Source: Pirellulaceae bacterium (lineage in GTDB: Bacteria; Planctomycetota; Planctomycetia; Pirellulales; Pirellulaceae). From it: a stretch of 64,000 nucleotides of DNA. Below are positions 52,136 to 62,092 of the stretch, one piece after another. The translations under genes were made by a program, and so were the position numbers. Position 1 is the first letter of the stretch; each line of letters begins with the position of its first letter. The stretch covers positions 21,495 through 85,494 of the forward strand of contig JAKVCA010000004.1 of NCBI GenBank assembly GCA_022448315.1, read 5' to 3'. The notes beneath the pieces are model-generated. The model worked only from the letters and a program-made list of their open reading frames with translations. It was not told the DNA's origin and made no database searches.

Positions 52136-53536
52136 CTAGTCCCCGTTGGGGATCGCCAACAGTTCGAGCCAATCGACACGGGCGGCGGGACCAAGATCCT
52201 CGGAGGCTTGGGTATTGATCGCAATACGACTGACCTCGACCGCATCGATACGCAACGTTTGCCCGACGGGCGGCCGCCCTCGAACCAACTTCGTTTCCCA
52301 GATCGGTTGGGCTTGCCATTTGCCGCTGGCATCTGCAATGAAGATTTTGATGCCGATTTCTTCGACCGGGCTGGAATCGTCCATTCCGACCCTAAGGCGC
52401 AAGGCATCAGCTGTTTGCGGGTGAACGTAGACCAGAGTGCTCCCCCCCAGCACGCCGCGACCCAAGCGGAAAACTTCGCCCGAGACTTGAAACGCTCCCC
52501 CCTCCGGGCGACGTCCCCCCTTGGATTGCCAATCCGCCTGAAGCCACCCCTGCTGCCCTTCCTGCAATGGAGTGGCCTCCAATAAATCAATTGCGGTCGC
52601 GGGGGTCGTCCGAATGCCTCGGATCCGATGGATCAGCTGATCTGCGGGGATAGACGTGGAAGGTATCTCCAACCCGGACATTAGTTCTGCCTCCCATCGT
52701 TCGTTATTGACAGCCCACGACCGAACGCGGAGCAATGAACCATCCTCGAAAGCCAATGTCCACGGTGCCGAGCCCCGATTGGAAGACTTGAATTCGTCTG
52801 GCTTCCCGAAGGAGATCCCCCATATTCGCCCGAGTGGAACCTGAAGCGTCTCGCCGGCTTTGGTAAGTTGTACTCCCACGGTCTGAGGTGGTTTTTCTGG
52901 CGATGTGATATGCTGAAAGTCTCCATCCAACCAATCGCCACTAACGAGCCAGACGCGATCCTGAGATCTTTGTTCAGCAAGTCGGTCGCATTGCAATGCC
53001 CGTCCACGACCTCCCGCCTGTGGAGCGACCAACCACCCTGAAACGATCCTTCTTGGAACGGCGACTTCTCCCCAGAGGCGTGATGTCAGACGCAGTTTGT
53101 CTGCATCCAGAAAAGAAACCTGACCCGCCAACATGGAGCCATCCGCGAGCAACAACAGTGACTCTCGTGGCAGCACCGTGAGGCTGCCCCAGGAGATAAA
53201 CCCGCCGACTGCGAAAGTGGTCGGCGATTCACCGACTTTCATTTCAATTCCGTCAGGCTTCCAGCCAACCAGGCTCGCCGGAACTCGAGTTCCCTGATTC
53301 AGTTGAAGTTGGCGGTCAGCTCCCGTTTGTTCGAGAAGTTGGCCGCCCCCAGCCTGCGTGACCAAACAAAATCCGGCAAACAGGAGCGATGCGAGTGCGC
53401 CGACGCTTCGTGGTCGATTGACCTGAAACGCCTTGTAACAAAAACGACGACGCGTGAACGCGAAGCGCGGATCAACGTGCTGTCTCCCCTGCTCGCTCAA
53501 TGGCAGGCCTCCCTCATTGAACCGCCGTACGGGCAC
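52136..53536 (-). CDS. Secreted hypothetical protein coupled to the lipoprotein gene
   Basis: A 466-residue protein with a membrane-targeting segment near residues 45-65 (SVGALASLLFAGFCLVTQA) after an unusually long basic N-terminus. The rest is beta-rich (block EVFRLGRGVLGGSTLVYVHP, and a C-terminal carbohydrate-binding-like region around RLRVGMDDSSPVEEIGIKIF). The domain is not one I can name with certainty. GTG 53536 directly follows the stop codon of the upstream gene, suggesting coupled translation with the lipoprotein gene. The true start may be later. Confidence 0.6.
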   Translation of the reverse strand: MPVRRFNEGGLPLSEQGRQHVDPRFAFTRRRFCYKAFQVNRPRSVGALASLLFAGFCLVTQAGGGQLLEQTGADRQLQLNQGTRVPASLVGWKPDGIEMKVGESPTTFAVGGFISWGSLTVLPRESLLLLADGSMLAGQVSFLDADKLRLTSRLWGEVAVPRRIVSGWLVAPQAGGRGRALQCDRLAEQRSQDRVWLVSGDWLDGDFQHITSPEKPPQTVGVQLTKAGETLQVPLGRIWGISFGKPDEFKSSNRGSAPWTLAFEDGSLLRVRSWAVNNERWEAELMSGLEIPSTSIPADQLIHRIRGIRTTPATAIDLLEATPLQEGQQGWLQADWQSKGGRRPEGGAFQVSGEVFRLGRGVLGGSTLVYVHPQTADALRLRVGMDDSSPVEEIGIKIFIADASGKWQAQPIWETKLVRGRPPVGQTLRIDAVEVSRIAINTQASEDLGPAARVDWLELLAIPNGD

Positions 53537-55108
53537 CTATTTTTTCTCAATGGTCACCTGAGCCTCGCCCTCGTTGTCAGACAGTCGATTCGGTGCATCG
53601 TTAAGCCTTAAAAAAAGGACGCCCCCCTGTTCCGACTGAAGCCCCTGCCGCTCGCCTACGGAAACTGGTGAAAGCAACGCGGTCAACACATTGTCGGGTT
53701 GATTATCCGGACATACCGCCGCAATCAACTGCCCGAGCGGACGTCCCGCATAATAATCGATCGAGATGCCCCCCGGCTCCGACGGCCATTCCTCGTCGCC
53801 CGTACGCAGCAAAAATCTGCCGGTTGCGGATATTTCAATTCGATCGCCGGGCTGAAGCCGCAAGCCCGTCGACTGCCAACCTCGATCTGCCCGAATACTC
53901 ACCTGTTGGCGGCCGGGACTGAGATCGGCGACAGGCTTGTAGTCCACCGCCATACTTTCCAAGTCATATCCATAGTCGATCTCAGAGAGGAAGACCTGCC
54001 AATCCTCCTGAACCTCTGGCCATTGCCCCTGCAATTCCCTGACCAGAGGTTGAGCAAAGGCGGGCGAACGATCCTTGATATTGGATTCCAAAGCAACGAA
54101 TGCGTCATGACATTTGGGATGCCGGTCAAGGAAATGACAAAGTGCCCAAGCCCAGCCATAAGAGACGTTCTGCAAAAACTGTTCGTCCTCCATCATCATG
54201 ATATCTTTTGGCATGAAACCCTGCCCCGATGCAAACGCATCCTTGACCAATTTCACTCGGCCCCACAAGGGTGCGTCCTCTCTCTGGTCGATGGTTTGTT
54301 TCAACTTCAACGTCTCTCCATCCCACTCATGAACGGAGAGGTACTCGGCCATCCCTTCGGAGTACCAGGGAGCCCCTCGTCCGCCCAGCATTTGCTGCAT
54401 AAAAGCGTGGGTACCCTCATGCAGCATCAGATAACGACGATAGAACGCACTCGGCTGCTCGTAAAACCAGAATTCAAATCCACGACTGAAGCCATTGGGG
54501 AAAGGAGGCAGGTCATTGGGAAACAGCCCGGCTTGACGCATCTTGTCCGTATCTTGCACCAAAAATCCTGTCACGTACCAGTCGCGTGTTTTTGCCGGGT
54601 CGACGTGCAGCAACTCACACCAGAGTGGGACGGCCGCATCAAAGATGGCGACCAACTCCTGCAGCAATCCCTGATTCCGCAGGTCAGAGTAAAGGTGCAG
54701 GTGCGTTCCCTGCACGGCCAAAATCCCGTGCGACCTGACCCGCTCAGGATCAATTTCCATTCGTGTCGATTCAAAAGGACGATCATCGCCTGCAATAAGA
54801 TCCCCGAGCGTACGCGGAGGCAACGCGGGTTCCATCGGCTCTTTTTCCGTCGGACCCCCTTCGACACCCTGCTCTTGGCTTGGCACTTCATTGCGGGCGT
54901 CATTTTTCGAGGCACTCACCACGGGTTTGGAGCGGATCTCGAGGGGCGCCGGTGCGAAAGGATCCGGCTTCTCCACCGAGGAGGTTTCACGACCGCCCCC
55001 GGACACTGGAGTTGACGGCGCGTTGCCAGAATCACCACAACCCGCCATGATGAGAAGCACGAGGCCCGAGAGTCCTCGGGCCATTAATTTTTGAATGCCA
55101 CGGCTCAT
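53537..55108 (-). CDS. DUF1570-like lipoprotein with HExxH metallopeptidase motif
   Basis: A 523-residue lipoprotein: a signal with MAGC lipobox (cysteine 24) is followed by a proline and glutamate-rich linker. A metallopeptidase-like domain contains H230-E-G-T-H234 in YLMLHEGTHAFMQQM and a downstream glutamate in YSEGMAEYLS (about 251), as in DUF1570 or gluzincin-like families. The C-terminal part (about 400-523) is a separate beta domain with RIEISATGRFLLRTG. ATG 55108 is fixed by GGAGG 7 bases upstream; a longer frame to 55324 is rejected because the lipoprotein signal begins at this ATG. Confidence 0.78.
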   Translation of the reverse strand: MSRGIQKLMARGLSGLVLLIMAGCGDSGNAPSTPVSGGGRETSSVEKPDPFAPAPLEIRSKPVVSASKNDARNEVPSQEQGVEGGPTEKEPMEPALPPRTLGDLIAGDDRPFESTRMEIDPERVRSHGILAVQGTHLHLYSDLRNQGLLQELVAIFDAAVPLWCELLHVDPAKTRDWYVTGFLVQDTDKMRQAGLFPNDLPPFPNGFSRGFEFWFYEQPSAFYRRYLMLHEGTHAFMQQMLGGRGAPWYSEGMAEYLSVHEWDGETLKLKQTIDQREDAPLWGRVKLVKDAFASGQGFMPKDIMMMEDEQFLQNVSYGWAWALCHFLDRHPKCHDAFVALESNIKDRSPAFAQPLVRELQGQWPEVQEDWQVFLSEIDYGYDLESMAVDYKPVADLSPGRQQVSIRADRGWQSTGLRLQPGDRIEISATGRFLLRTGDEEWPSEPGGISIDYYAGRPLGQLIAAVCPDNQPDNVLTALLSPVSVGERQGLQSEQGGVLFLRLNDAPNRLSDNEGEAQVTIEKK

Positions 55109-55185
55109 AAAAAATCCTCCCATCCCTCGTCTGCGGTCTCTCGTGACGGGGTTACCACCACTCCATTCAGCATTGGGATCATTGG

Positions 55186-56280
55186 ATGCAGAATTCCATG
55201 CGACACAACAGCCAAAAACAGCTCCCACCTTGGCATGCAAACGGCACTCAAGCAAAATGTTCTGCCGTCGGAGGCCTACTGTTTGCTTGCCTCTTGTCGG
55301 TGAATCTGGTCGGCTGCTGGACAAGGACCGCGTCCGACGTCGTCGTTTATGCGGCCTTGGATCGTGAGTTCTCCGAATCCATCTTACAACAATCCTCCGA
55401 ACGTTTGGGGCTCAAGGTCCTGCCCAAATACGATCTTGAGTCAACAAAAACCGTCGGCCTCGTCACAAGAATTCAGGCCGAAGCGAATCGACCTCAGTGT
55501 GACCTCTTCTGGAACAACGAAATCCTTCATACGTTGCGCCTGAAGAAAGCGGGCCTGCTCCGCCCTATCGTCATCCCCTCAGGTGACTATCCGACTCCAT
55601 TTCGAGATCCAGAAGGGTATTGGTATGGTTTTGCCGCAAGGGCACGCGTTCTGATCATCAATACGGAACAATATCCAGAGCCCAGCCAGCGACCCGAATC
55701 CATCATGGACCTGGTGGACCCCCGTTGGCCAACCCCCCGAGCGATTGCCAAGCCTCTCTTCGGAACGACGGCGACACACGCAGCTGTCCTCGCAGACACT
55801 TGGGATTCGAGAAAATTCGAAAATTACTATCGACGCCTGTCGCAAATGGCGACGGTGGTCTCCGGAAACAAGCAGGTTGCGGAAGGCGTCGCGAGTGGTG
55901 AGTTTGGATTCGGTTTGACCGATACCGACGATGCCATGATTGAGTTGGAGAAGGGGGGCCCCGTCACCCTCGTTTTTCCCGACCAGAAACCCGATGGATT
56001 GGGAACACTCTTCATTCCGAACACAATCTGCTGTTTAAAAAACAGTCCCAATCCCACGGGAGGTGAAAAACTTCTTGAAGCGTTACTCCGGCCTGAGGTG
56101 GAAAGCCGGCTGGCATCCGGCCCGAGTTCGCAGATCCCGTTGCATCAATCGATTCGATTCGACTCGCGTTGCCTGAACGGACAACAGGTTCGCTGGATGG
56201 ACGTCGACTTCGAAGCAGCAGCAGATCGGTGGGACACGACGGCCGATTTCCTAATCAAGGAATTTCAGGGCTCACCATGA
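55186..56280 (+). CDS. Iron-type solute-binding lipoprotein
   Basis: A 364-residue extracellular solute-binding protein of the ferric-iron (FbpA-like) group with a lipobox LVGC (cysteine 44). The block LFWNNEILHTLRLKKAGLLR and the C-terminal PNTICCLKNSPNPTGGEKLLEAL are family-like. The ligand is unproven. No ABC permease or ATPase gene lies next to it, so it would work with a transporter elsewhere. ATG 55186 is used; ATG 55198 is an alternative, both with weak ribosome binding sites. Confidence 0.82.
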   Translation: MQNSMRHNSQKQLPPWHANGTQAKCSAVGGLLFACLLSVNLVGCWTRTASDVVVYAALDREFSESILQQSSERLGLKVLPKYDLESTKTVGLVTRIQAEANRPQCDLFWNNEILHTLRLKKAGLLRPIVIPSGDYPTPFRDPEGYWYGFAARARVLIINTEQYPEPSQRPESIMDLVDPRWPTPRAIAKPLFGTTATHAAVLADTWDSRKFENYYRRLSQMATVVSGNKQVAEGVASGEFGFGLTDTDDAMIELEKGGPVTLVFPDQKPDGLGTLFIPNTICCLKNSPNPTGGEKLLEALLRPEVESRLASGPSSQIPLHQSIRFDSRCLNGQQVRWMDVDFEAAADRWDTTADFLIKEFQGSP

Positions 56281-56300
56281 AAGACGGAAGCTCGCCGACT

Positions 56301-59048
56301 TCAGCCTCCCTCGTCAACGGACTCCGCGCTGACGGCCTTCTTTTTGGTCGCTTTCTTCTTCGCCGACTTCTTCTTGGTCGCCTTCTTCTTGGTCGCCTTC
56401 TTCTTGGTCGCCTTCTTCTTGGTCGCCTTCTTCTTGGTCGCCTTCTTTTTGGTCTTTTTCTTTTTCCGTGACGGTCCCTTGGCCGCTCTTTCTGCCAGCA
56501 GTTGCAGAGCTTGTTCGAAAGTTACCGTTTCCGTCTCGGTCCCCTTCGGCAACGACGCGTTGGTCTCGCCATCGGTGACGTAAGGTCCATAACGCCCCTC
56601 GAGCAAACGAATGGGCTGCTCGGTGATCGGTGAACTTTCAAACGTCTTGATGGGTTCTTTAGGAGCCGATCGGCCGCGTCGTTTGGGCTGCGACAAGAGA
56701 AATAGGGACTGCTCCAACTGGACATCGAGCGGCGAAACATCATCCGGCAATGAGCGTGTTTCAGAACCACACTTGATGTAGGGACCGTAGCGACCATTGA
56801 ACGCTTCAATTACTTCCTTGGAGTCTGGGTGCTCGCCCACTAGACGCGGCAAAGACAGCAATTTCAAGGCCACTTCGAGCGTGATGTCTTCGACACTCAT
56901 CCCCTTGAGCAAACCCGCATTTTTGGGCTTCTCGCCTTCATCCGCCAAGCCAAGTTGAACATAGGGGCCGAAGCGTCCACTTTTGACAAAAACGGGTTTG
57001 TGGGTGTCGGGGCAAATGCCCAGAGGCTCGTCACCTGTTTCAGCCTTTTTCAGCAACTCCAAAGCTGACTCGAGCGTCAGTTCATCCGGCGGAAGGTCTT
57101 CAGGCAAGCTCGCCTTACGCTCGCCTTGCTCCAAGTAGGGCCCATACTGCCCCACCCTCAGGTTCACCACTTCGAGGTGTTCTCCTTCCTCAGGAGTCCC
57201 GAGCGGGAAAGTACTGATGGCTCGCGGATCCACCTCCTTGATTTTGGTTTCAAGACGCCCTTTCAGCCCTGGCGTTTCTTTGCCAAAGTAAAACTCCTCC
57301 AGATACTCGATGTTCCCTGCTTCCTGGCGACTGATCGAATCCAGCAGTCCCTCCATGTTCGCGGTGAACTCATAGTCCACCAACGAGGGAAAGTGCTCCT
57401 CCATCAGACGAACCATTGAAAACGCGTTCCAAGTCGGCACCAACGCGTTGCCCTTCTTGAACACGTAGTTTCGAGTTTGAATGGTCTCGATAATTGAAGC
57501 ATAGGTACTGGGACGTCCGATCCCGCGTTGCTCCAGTTCCCGCGTCAGCGCCGCTTCACTGAAACGAGAGGGAGGCTGGGTCGTATGGCTCTTGGGTTCA
57601 ACTTCCTTGAGGCTGACCGCCTGACCTTCCTCCACGGCTGGCAACAGGGTTTCCTTGTCCGCGAGTTCCGCATTCGGATCGTCTGCGCCTTCGACGTAGG
57701 CCCGAAGAAACCCCGGGAAATCGATCGTCTTACCACTGACTTGAAAGACGGACCCTTCACCTTCGACCGTAATCGTGACCCGTCGCCCCCGGGCGTTCTG
57801 CATTTGGCTCGCCACCGTCCGTTTCCAAATCAACTCGAACAATTTGAATTGATCAGGCGCCAACTCACCTTTGAGCGAATCGGGCAGGCGAAACGGATTG
57901 CCCGCGGGACGAATTGCTTCGTGTGCCTCTTGGGCATTGCGGACGGTGGAGCGATAGGTACGAGGCTCCTCCGGCAAGTAATCCTTGCCATACTCCTCGC
58001 CGACGAGCTCGCGAGCCGCATCGACTGCAACCTTGGCTAAACTGGTCGAGTCGGTACGCATGTAAGTGATGTAACCATTTTCATACAGGCTTTGTGCGGC
58101 CGACATGGTCCTGCGGGCCGTGAACCCAAGTTTTCGATTCGCCTCCTGCTGCATCGTACTGGTCGTAAACGGAGCAGCAGGCTTTTGCGTGTAGGGCTTC
58201 ACCTGCATTTTTGTGACTGCAAAAGTACCGGTCTTAAGTTTTTGAAGGAGTTGCTGTGCCCCGGTTTCGTCCATCAACATGAAGCCGGGATCTTTGATTT
58301 GCCCTGTCGCGGAGTCGAAATCCTTGCCGCTAGGGATTTTTCGACCGTCGACCGAAACCAAAGTCGCGTCGAAAGACTGCCCATCGGACGTCGAGAATTG
58401 CGCTGTCAGATCCCAGTACGTCGCGCTGCGAAACGCCCGACGCTCCCATTCCCGCTGAACAATCAATCTCACCGCGACGCTTTGGACCCGCCCGGCCGAC
58501 CGACCTAATTTCTTGCGCCATAAAAACTCGGAAATTTCATAACCATAAAGGCGGTCAAGAATCCGGCGGGTCTCCTGTGCCTTGACGAGTCCGTCGTCAA
58601 TTTCTCGTGGAGTTTCCAGCGCATCGAGGATCGCTTCGTTGGTGATCTCATGGAAGACGAGACGATGGACCGGAACTTTCGGCTTCAAAACCTCCTGCAA
58701 GTGCCAGCTGATGGCTTCCCCTTCGCGATCTTCATCGGTCGCGAGATAAAGGTTTTGGGATTCCTTCAGCAGTTTCTTCAATTTCGTGATGTGGGACTTC
58801 TTATCCTGCGGCACCACATAAACGGGCGTGAAGCGATCGTTCACATTGACGCCCAACTTGGCCCATTCCTCATCTTTCAAATCCGCGGGCATCTCTTTTT
58901 TGCCCTGTGGCAAGTCACGGATATGGCCAATACTGGCCTCCACCGTATAACCCTTGCCCAAGAATTTGCTGATCGTGCGGGCCTTCGCCGGCGACTCGAC
59001 GATGACGAGCGAGTGTCCTTCGCTGGGTGCGGTTGCGTTCTTGGCCAT
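56301..59048 (-). CDS. topA: DNA topoisomerase I with lysine-repeat tail
   Basis: A 915-residue type IA topoisomerase that relaxes negative supercoils. The TOPRIM signatures HSLVIVESPAKARTISKFLG and DEDREGEAISWHL and the active-site tyrosine region GYITYMRTDSTSL are complete. The C-terminal region has the repeats without zinc fingers seen in planctomycete and cyanobacterial TopA (GRFGPYVQLG and GRYGPYIKCG and GRYGPYVTDG). The last 50 residues are a run of KKKAT-type units, strongly basic. ATG 59048 is preferred over a TTG at 59075. Confidence 0.95.
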   Translation of the reverse strand: MAKNATAPSEGHSLVIVESPAKARTISKFLGKGYTVEASIGHIRDLPQGKKEMPADLKDEEWAKLGVNVNDRFTPVYVVPQDKKSHITKLKKLLKESQNLYLATDEDREGEAISWHLQEVLKPKVPVHRLVFHEITNEAILDALETPREIDDGLVKAQETRRILDRLYGYEISEFLWRKKLGRSAGRVQSVAVRLIVQREWERRAFRSATYWDLTAQFSTSDGQSFDATLVSVDGRKIPSGKDFDSATGQIKDPGFMLMDETGAQQLLQKLKTGTFAVTKMQVKPYTQKPAAPFTTSTMQQEANRKLGFTARRTMSAAQSLYENGYITYMRTDSTSLAKVAVDAARELVGEEYGKDYLPEEPRTYRSTVRNAQEAHEAIRPAGNPFRLPDSLKGELAPDQFKLFELIWKRTVASQMQNARGRRVTITVEGEGSVFQVSGKTIDFPGFLRAYVEGADDPNAELADKETLLPAVEEGQAVSLKEVEPKSHTTQPPSRFSEAALTRELEQRGIGRPSTYASIIETIQTRNYVFKKGNALVPTWNAFSMVRLMEEHFPSLVDYEFTANMEGLLDSISRQEAGNIEYLEEFYFGKETPGLKGRLETKIKEVDPRAISTFPLGTPEEGEHLEVVNLRVGQYGPYLEQGERKASLPEDLPPDELTLESALELLKKAETGDEPLGICPDTHKPVFVKSGRFGPYVQLGLADEGEKPKNAGLLKGMSVEDITLEVALKLLSLPRLVGEHPDSKEVIEAFNGRYGPYIKCGSETRSLPDDVSPLDVQLEQSLFLLSQPKRRGRSAPKEPIKTFESSPITEQPIRLLEGRYGPYVTDGETNASLPKGTETETVTFEQALQLLAERAAKGPSRKKKKTKKKATKKKATKKKATKKKATKKKATKKKSAKKKATKKKAVSAESVDEGG
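56335..56463 (-). repeat. 15-bp tandem repeat coding for the TopA KKKAT tail
   Basis: About five to seven head-to-tail copies of a 15-base unit (TTCTTGGTCGCCTTC on the plus strand) encode KKKAT and variants such as KKKSA. They are near identical, so the count may vary between strains by slippage. Confidence 0.85.
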
Positions 59049-59639
59049 GACATTCCAGTTGTCAATGAAGTGCAAAACTTAGCAAGCAAATCTGCGTTTG
59101 AATTATCCAGGGTTTTGAGCAGGGATGCCTGCTGGCATCGATTCCAACCTCGTGAACAGGTGGCCCATGGCTCAGGACGGTGCCCGGAGGGTTCGATCAG
59201 CAAGCTAGTTTGACCGAACGAGCCAAGCAGTCGAAGGCGATGGACCATGCCACTCGTGTCTCCTCATATCAGTCCACGAGTGTCATTTTCAACAATCGGT
59301 TTTGTCCGGATCGCGCAACCGAAATAGTCAACGCGTCCGTTACGATCCTCGTTTTCCGATCAAACGTAGCGGTAAACAGTGACAGAAATCAACAGGCGAA
59401 CGGGGAATTGCCCCATGCCAACCCCCAAAGCCTCACGAACTACCCAAACCCCCTGACCCTCCATCTGGCCCTACGTTATTGATCTGGGATTGAATTTAGG
59501 TGGTACGCCCCTAAAATCGCGGAATGGTCTTCGCGATGCTCGGCCTTACGGAAGGCATCACTCGCGTACCTCCAAGGAATTGGTTTCCGCCACAGGTGTA
59601 GCGGTTCGAGTCAAAAAATCGAAACAGGAAGTCGAAAGA
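59049..59639. other. Divergent intergenic region
   Basis: This 591-base gap separates topA (minus) from the SurA-like gene (plus) and should hold their promoters. No RNA, operator or terminator was recognised. A 50-residue in-frame extension upstream of 59640 is judged non-coding because it lacks a ribosome binding site. Confidence 0.4.
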
Positions 59640-62030
59640 ATGGCCAGTCCACTCAGGGCGTTTCGTAAATATCAAAAGCAGATGCTGGTTTTCTTTGGCG
59701 TTCTGCTCATGATCGCTTTCATCCTCGGGGGTGTGCTCACCTCCATGCCCAACTCCAATTCGGGCACTCGGGAACCTCAAGACTCAATTTCGGTGCAATG
59801 GGACGGCGCGAGCTACTCGCAGGATGAGCTGCAGTCATTTCTGAGGCTTCATATTCTGTCTCAAAGATTTCTCGCGCAGCTGGCCCAAACGGCGCTTGCT
59901 GCGAATGCGACGCCGGAAACCGACCCCTCGCTGCTCCCCGTATCCAGTGATCAGGACAGTGGTATTCGAGACGTGGCCAACATTTTGCTGCAGGCCGACG
60001 AAGCTCGGCGATTGGGCGTCACCGTCAATGACGTCGTGGTGGACAACTTTCTTCGCCGTGTTGGCGGTGACAATGGTTTCACCGAGGGTGACTATATGGT
60101 GCTACTCAAAGAGAGCACGAGCGGGCAATTGTCACTGGCCCGCCTCAAAGAGCATTTGAAAGTCGAACTGGCCGCGTTGCGTTTGCAAGACATCATGTTC
60201 AGCGGAATGGGCAGTCCAAGCGGACAGGTCAATCAGGTCCGCATGGCAGGGCCGCCGGTGCCATTTGTGACCCCCATTGCGGCCGTCTCCAGCCAAGAGA
60301 GAACCACAAACAAAGTCACGATCGAGTTTGTAAAAATCGAAGTCGAGCCCTTTCTGGAACAGGTCGAGGAATCTCCGAGCAACACTGAAGTTCGAAAACT
60401 CTACGAACAAGGTGCCGTGCAGTTCCCCAGCTTCCAGAAAAACACGCCCGGATTTCGAGTTCCAGATCAGGCGGTCATCCAGTGGTTTAAAACGGATCAA
60501 GATTCGTTTTTGCCCGATGTCGAATCCATAACCGAGGAGCGGATTGTCGAAGAATACAACCGCCGAGTGGAGGCGAAGGACCTCTCGGTGATCGATAGCG
60601 GGTCCGACGAGGAGACCACCCCACCGGCGGAAACCGAGGGAGACGGGGAATCGCCCGAGGGTGAAACTGAACCGGCCGAGGGCGGCGCCGAACCGGCAGA
60701 GGGTGATGCGAAGCCGGCAGACGAAAGCCCGAATCAAGATACGGGCGATACTCAGGAAGATGCCCCACCTGAGAAAGAAGAAACTTCAGGTTTGAACGAG
60801 CAGTCCTCGTTACCAAGGTCGAGCAGCACCCAGTTCGTAAGCACCCGTTTGATTCAGGACGAAACAGAAAAGCAGAACGAAACACCTCAGGACGACGAGC
60901 AGGTCGAAGCCGAGGGAGTTCAAGAGGAAGAAGAGGGAGACCCTCCAGCCGAGAATCAAGAAGGTGAAGCAAGCCCATCCGAAACTGAAGATGCGGCCGG
61001 CACGGAATCCCAAGAGGAAACGGAATCTCAGCCCTCGGACGAAACCAGCGGCGAAGCAGAGGAAGTCGAAACCAAGTTCAAAACCTTGGAAGATGTCCGC
61101 GACGATATCATCGAAGACTTGCGCCGTCAGGATGCCGGTGAGAAACGCAACTCAGCCCTCGAGTCGATCACCGAGACACTCAACGAATATTTCATCGAGT
61201 ACGAAATCTGGCAAGCGGAACAGATTGAAGAATCCGGGTCACCGGCGCCTGCCGCACCCGATTTCGCGAAGATCGCGGCCGACTATGGAATCAAATTCTC
61301 AGAAACCGATGGCACCGTCGATTTTCCCACATTCAACGAGACGGAACTTGGACAAAGCTTCTCTGAGATTCCAAGGAGTCAGTTCAATTTTCAGAATTTC
61401 CCGACCGTCGCGCAAACCCTTTTCCAAAACTTCCGTTCGACCAAGCAATACCAAGCGAAAACGACCCTACTTAGAGACTACATCTACTGGATCTCAGAAA
61501 AAGAAAACCAGCATGTGCCAACCCTTGAAGAGGCTAGCGAGGACATTAAGGAGTACTGGAAATGGGATAAAGCCGTGGATCTCGCTCGAGCAGAAGCGAA
61601 AAGCAAGCTGGAAGAATCTGATTTTTCAGAGACGGCGTTTGAATCCCAACCATTCAGCTGGCTTAGTGTAGGTGCAGGGAGCCTCGGAGCCGGTGGTGGA
61701 CAACTCTCACTTTCGACTGTGAATTACTTGGACGGCGAAGAACTTAAAGAACTCGACACCTTGGGCAACGAGTTCATGAGAACGGTTTTTGGGCTCGAAA
61801 TTGAGGGTGAGGGTCAGCCGATCGATGCCCTAAGGGAAAATGTTTTCGCCGTCCGGGTCGTAGACAAAGTGACGGACAACTCGCTCGCGGAAATGACGGT
61901 TAAGAATGCGACTGCCCCCTCCCCTGATGACCGCCGAGTCATCGGTACAGCAATGGGTGAATATCGGGACGACTGGGTCGCGGACCTCCTCAAACGTCGC
62001 AATGTACGTTGGAAGGTAAAGAAGTTTTAA
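59640..62030 (+). CDS. Membrane-anchored SurA/PpiD-like folding factor with long acidic linker
   Basis: A 796-residue inner-membrane protein. One N-terminal helix (about residues 14-36, QMLVFFGVLLMIAFILGG) is followed by a SurA N-terminal-like region (about 50-310), an acidic linker (about 318-480, made of repeats such as ETEGDGESPEGETEPAEGG) and a C-terminal alpha-helical part (about 485-796). This is the architecture of PpiD-like periplasmic chaperones, though no clear PPIase (parvulin) domain is visible, so the enzymatic activity is unproven. ATG 59640 has AGGAAG about 10 bases upstream. The acidic linker is unusual in length. Confidence 0.8.
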   Translation: MASPLRAFRKYQKQMLVFFGVLLMIAFILGGVLTSMPNSNSGTREPQDSISVQWDGASYSQDELQSFLRLHILSQRFLAQLAQTALAANATPETDPSLLPVSSDQDSGIRDVANILLQADEARRLGVTVNDVVVDNFLRRVGGDNGFTEGDYMVLLKESTSGQLSLARLKEHLKVELAALRLQDIMFSGMGSPSGQVNQVRMAGPPVPFVTPIAAVSSQERTTNKVTIEFVKIEVEPFLEQVEESPSNTEVRKLYEQGAVQFPSFQKNTPGFRVPDQAVIQWFKTDQDSFLPDVESITEERIVEEYNRRVEAKDLSVIDSGSDEETTPPAETEGDGESPEGETEPAEGGAEPAEGDAKPADESPNQDTGDTQEDAPPEKEETSGLNEQSSLPRSSSTQFVSTRLIQDETEKQNETPQDDEQVEAEGVQEEEEGDPPAENQEGEASPSETEDAAGTESQEETESQPSDETSGEAEEVETKFKTLEDVRDDIIEDLRRQDAGEKRNSALESITETLNEYFIEYEIWQAEQIEESGSPAPAAPDFAKIAADYGIKFSETDGTVDFPTFNETELGQSFSEIPRSQFNFQNFPTVAQTLFQNFRSTKQYQAKTTLLRDYIYWISEKENQHVPTLEEASEDIKEYWKWDKAVDLARAEAKSKLEESDFSETAFESQPFSWLSVGAGSLGAGGGQLSLSTVNYLDGEELKELDTLGNEFMRTVFGLEIEGEGQPIDALRENVFAVRVVDKVTDNSLAEMTVKNATAPSPDDRRVIGTAMGEYRDDWVADLLKRRNVRWKVKKF

Positions 62031-62062
62031 CGGAGCTTCCACCAACCTACACCATCGATATG

Positions 62063-62092
62063 AAAGGCCCCGGAAAACTTCGGGGCCTTTTT
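62063..62092. terminator. Terminator between the SurA-like gene and glgB
   Basis: A perfect 10-bp stem (62063-62072 with 62081-62090, loop of 8 bases) followed by T4-5 lies 33 bases after the plus-strand stop. glgB converges on it from the minus strand, 157 bases away. Confidence 0.85.

Noticed and set aside
53699..55015. 438-codon plus-strand frame opposite the DUF1570-like lipoprotein
   Set aside because: It has no ribosome binding site and no domain; the minus-strand frame has a signal peptide with lipobox and a strong ribosome binding site, so this is a shadow.
56335..56463. Possible CRISPR or satellite array in topA
   Set aside because: A 15-base uninterrupted coding repeat for KKKAT, no spacers.
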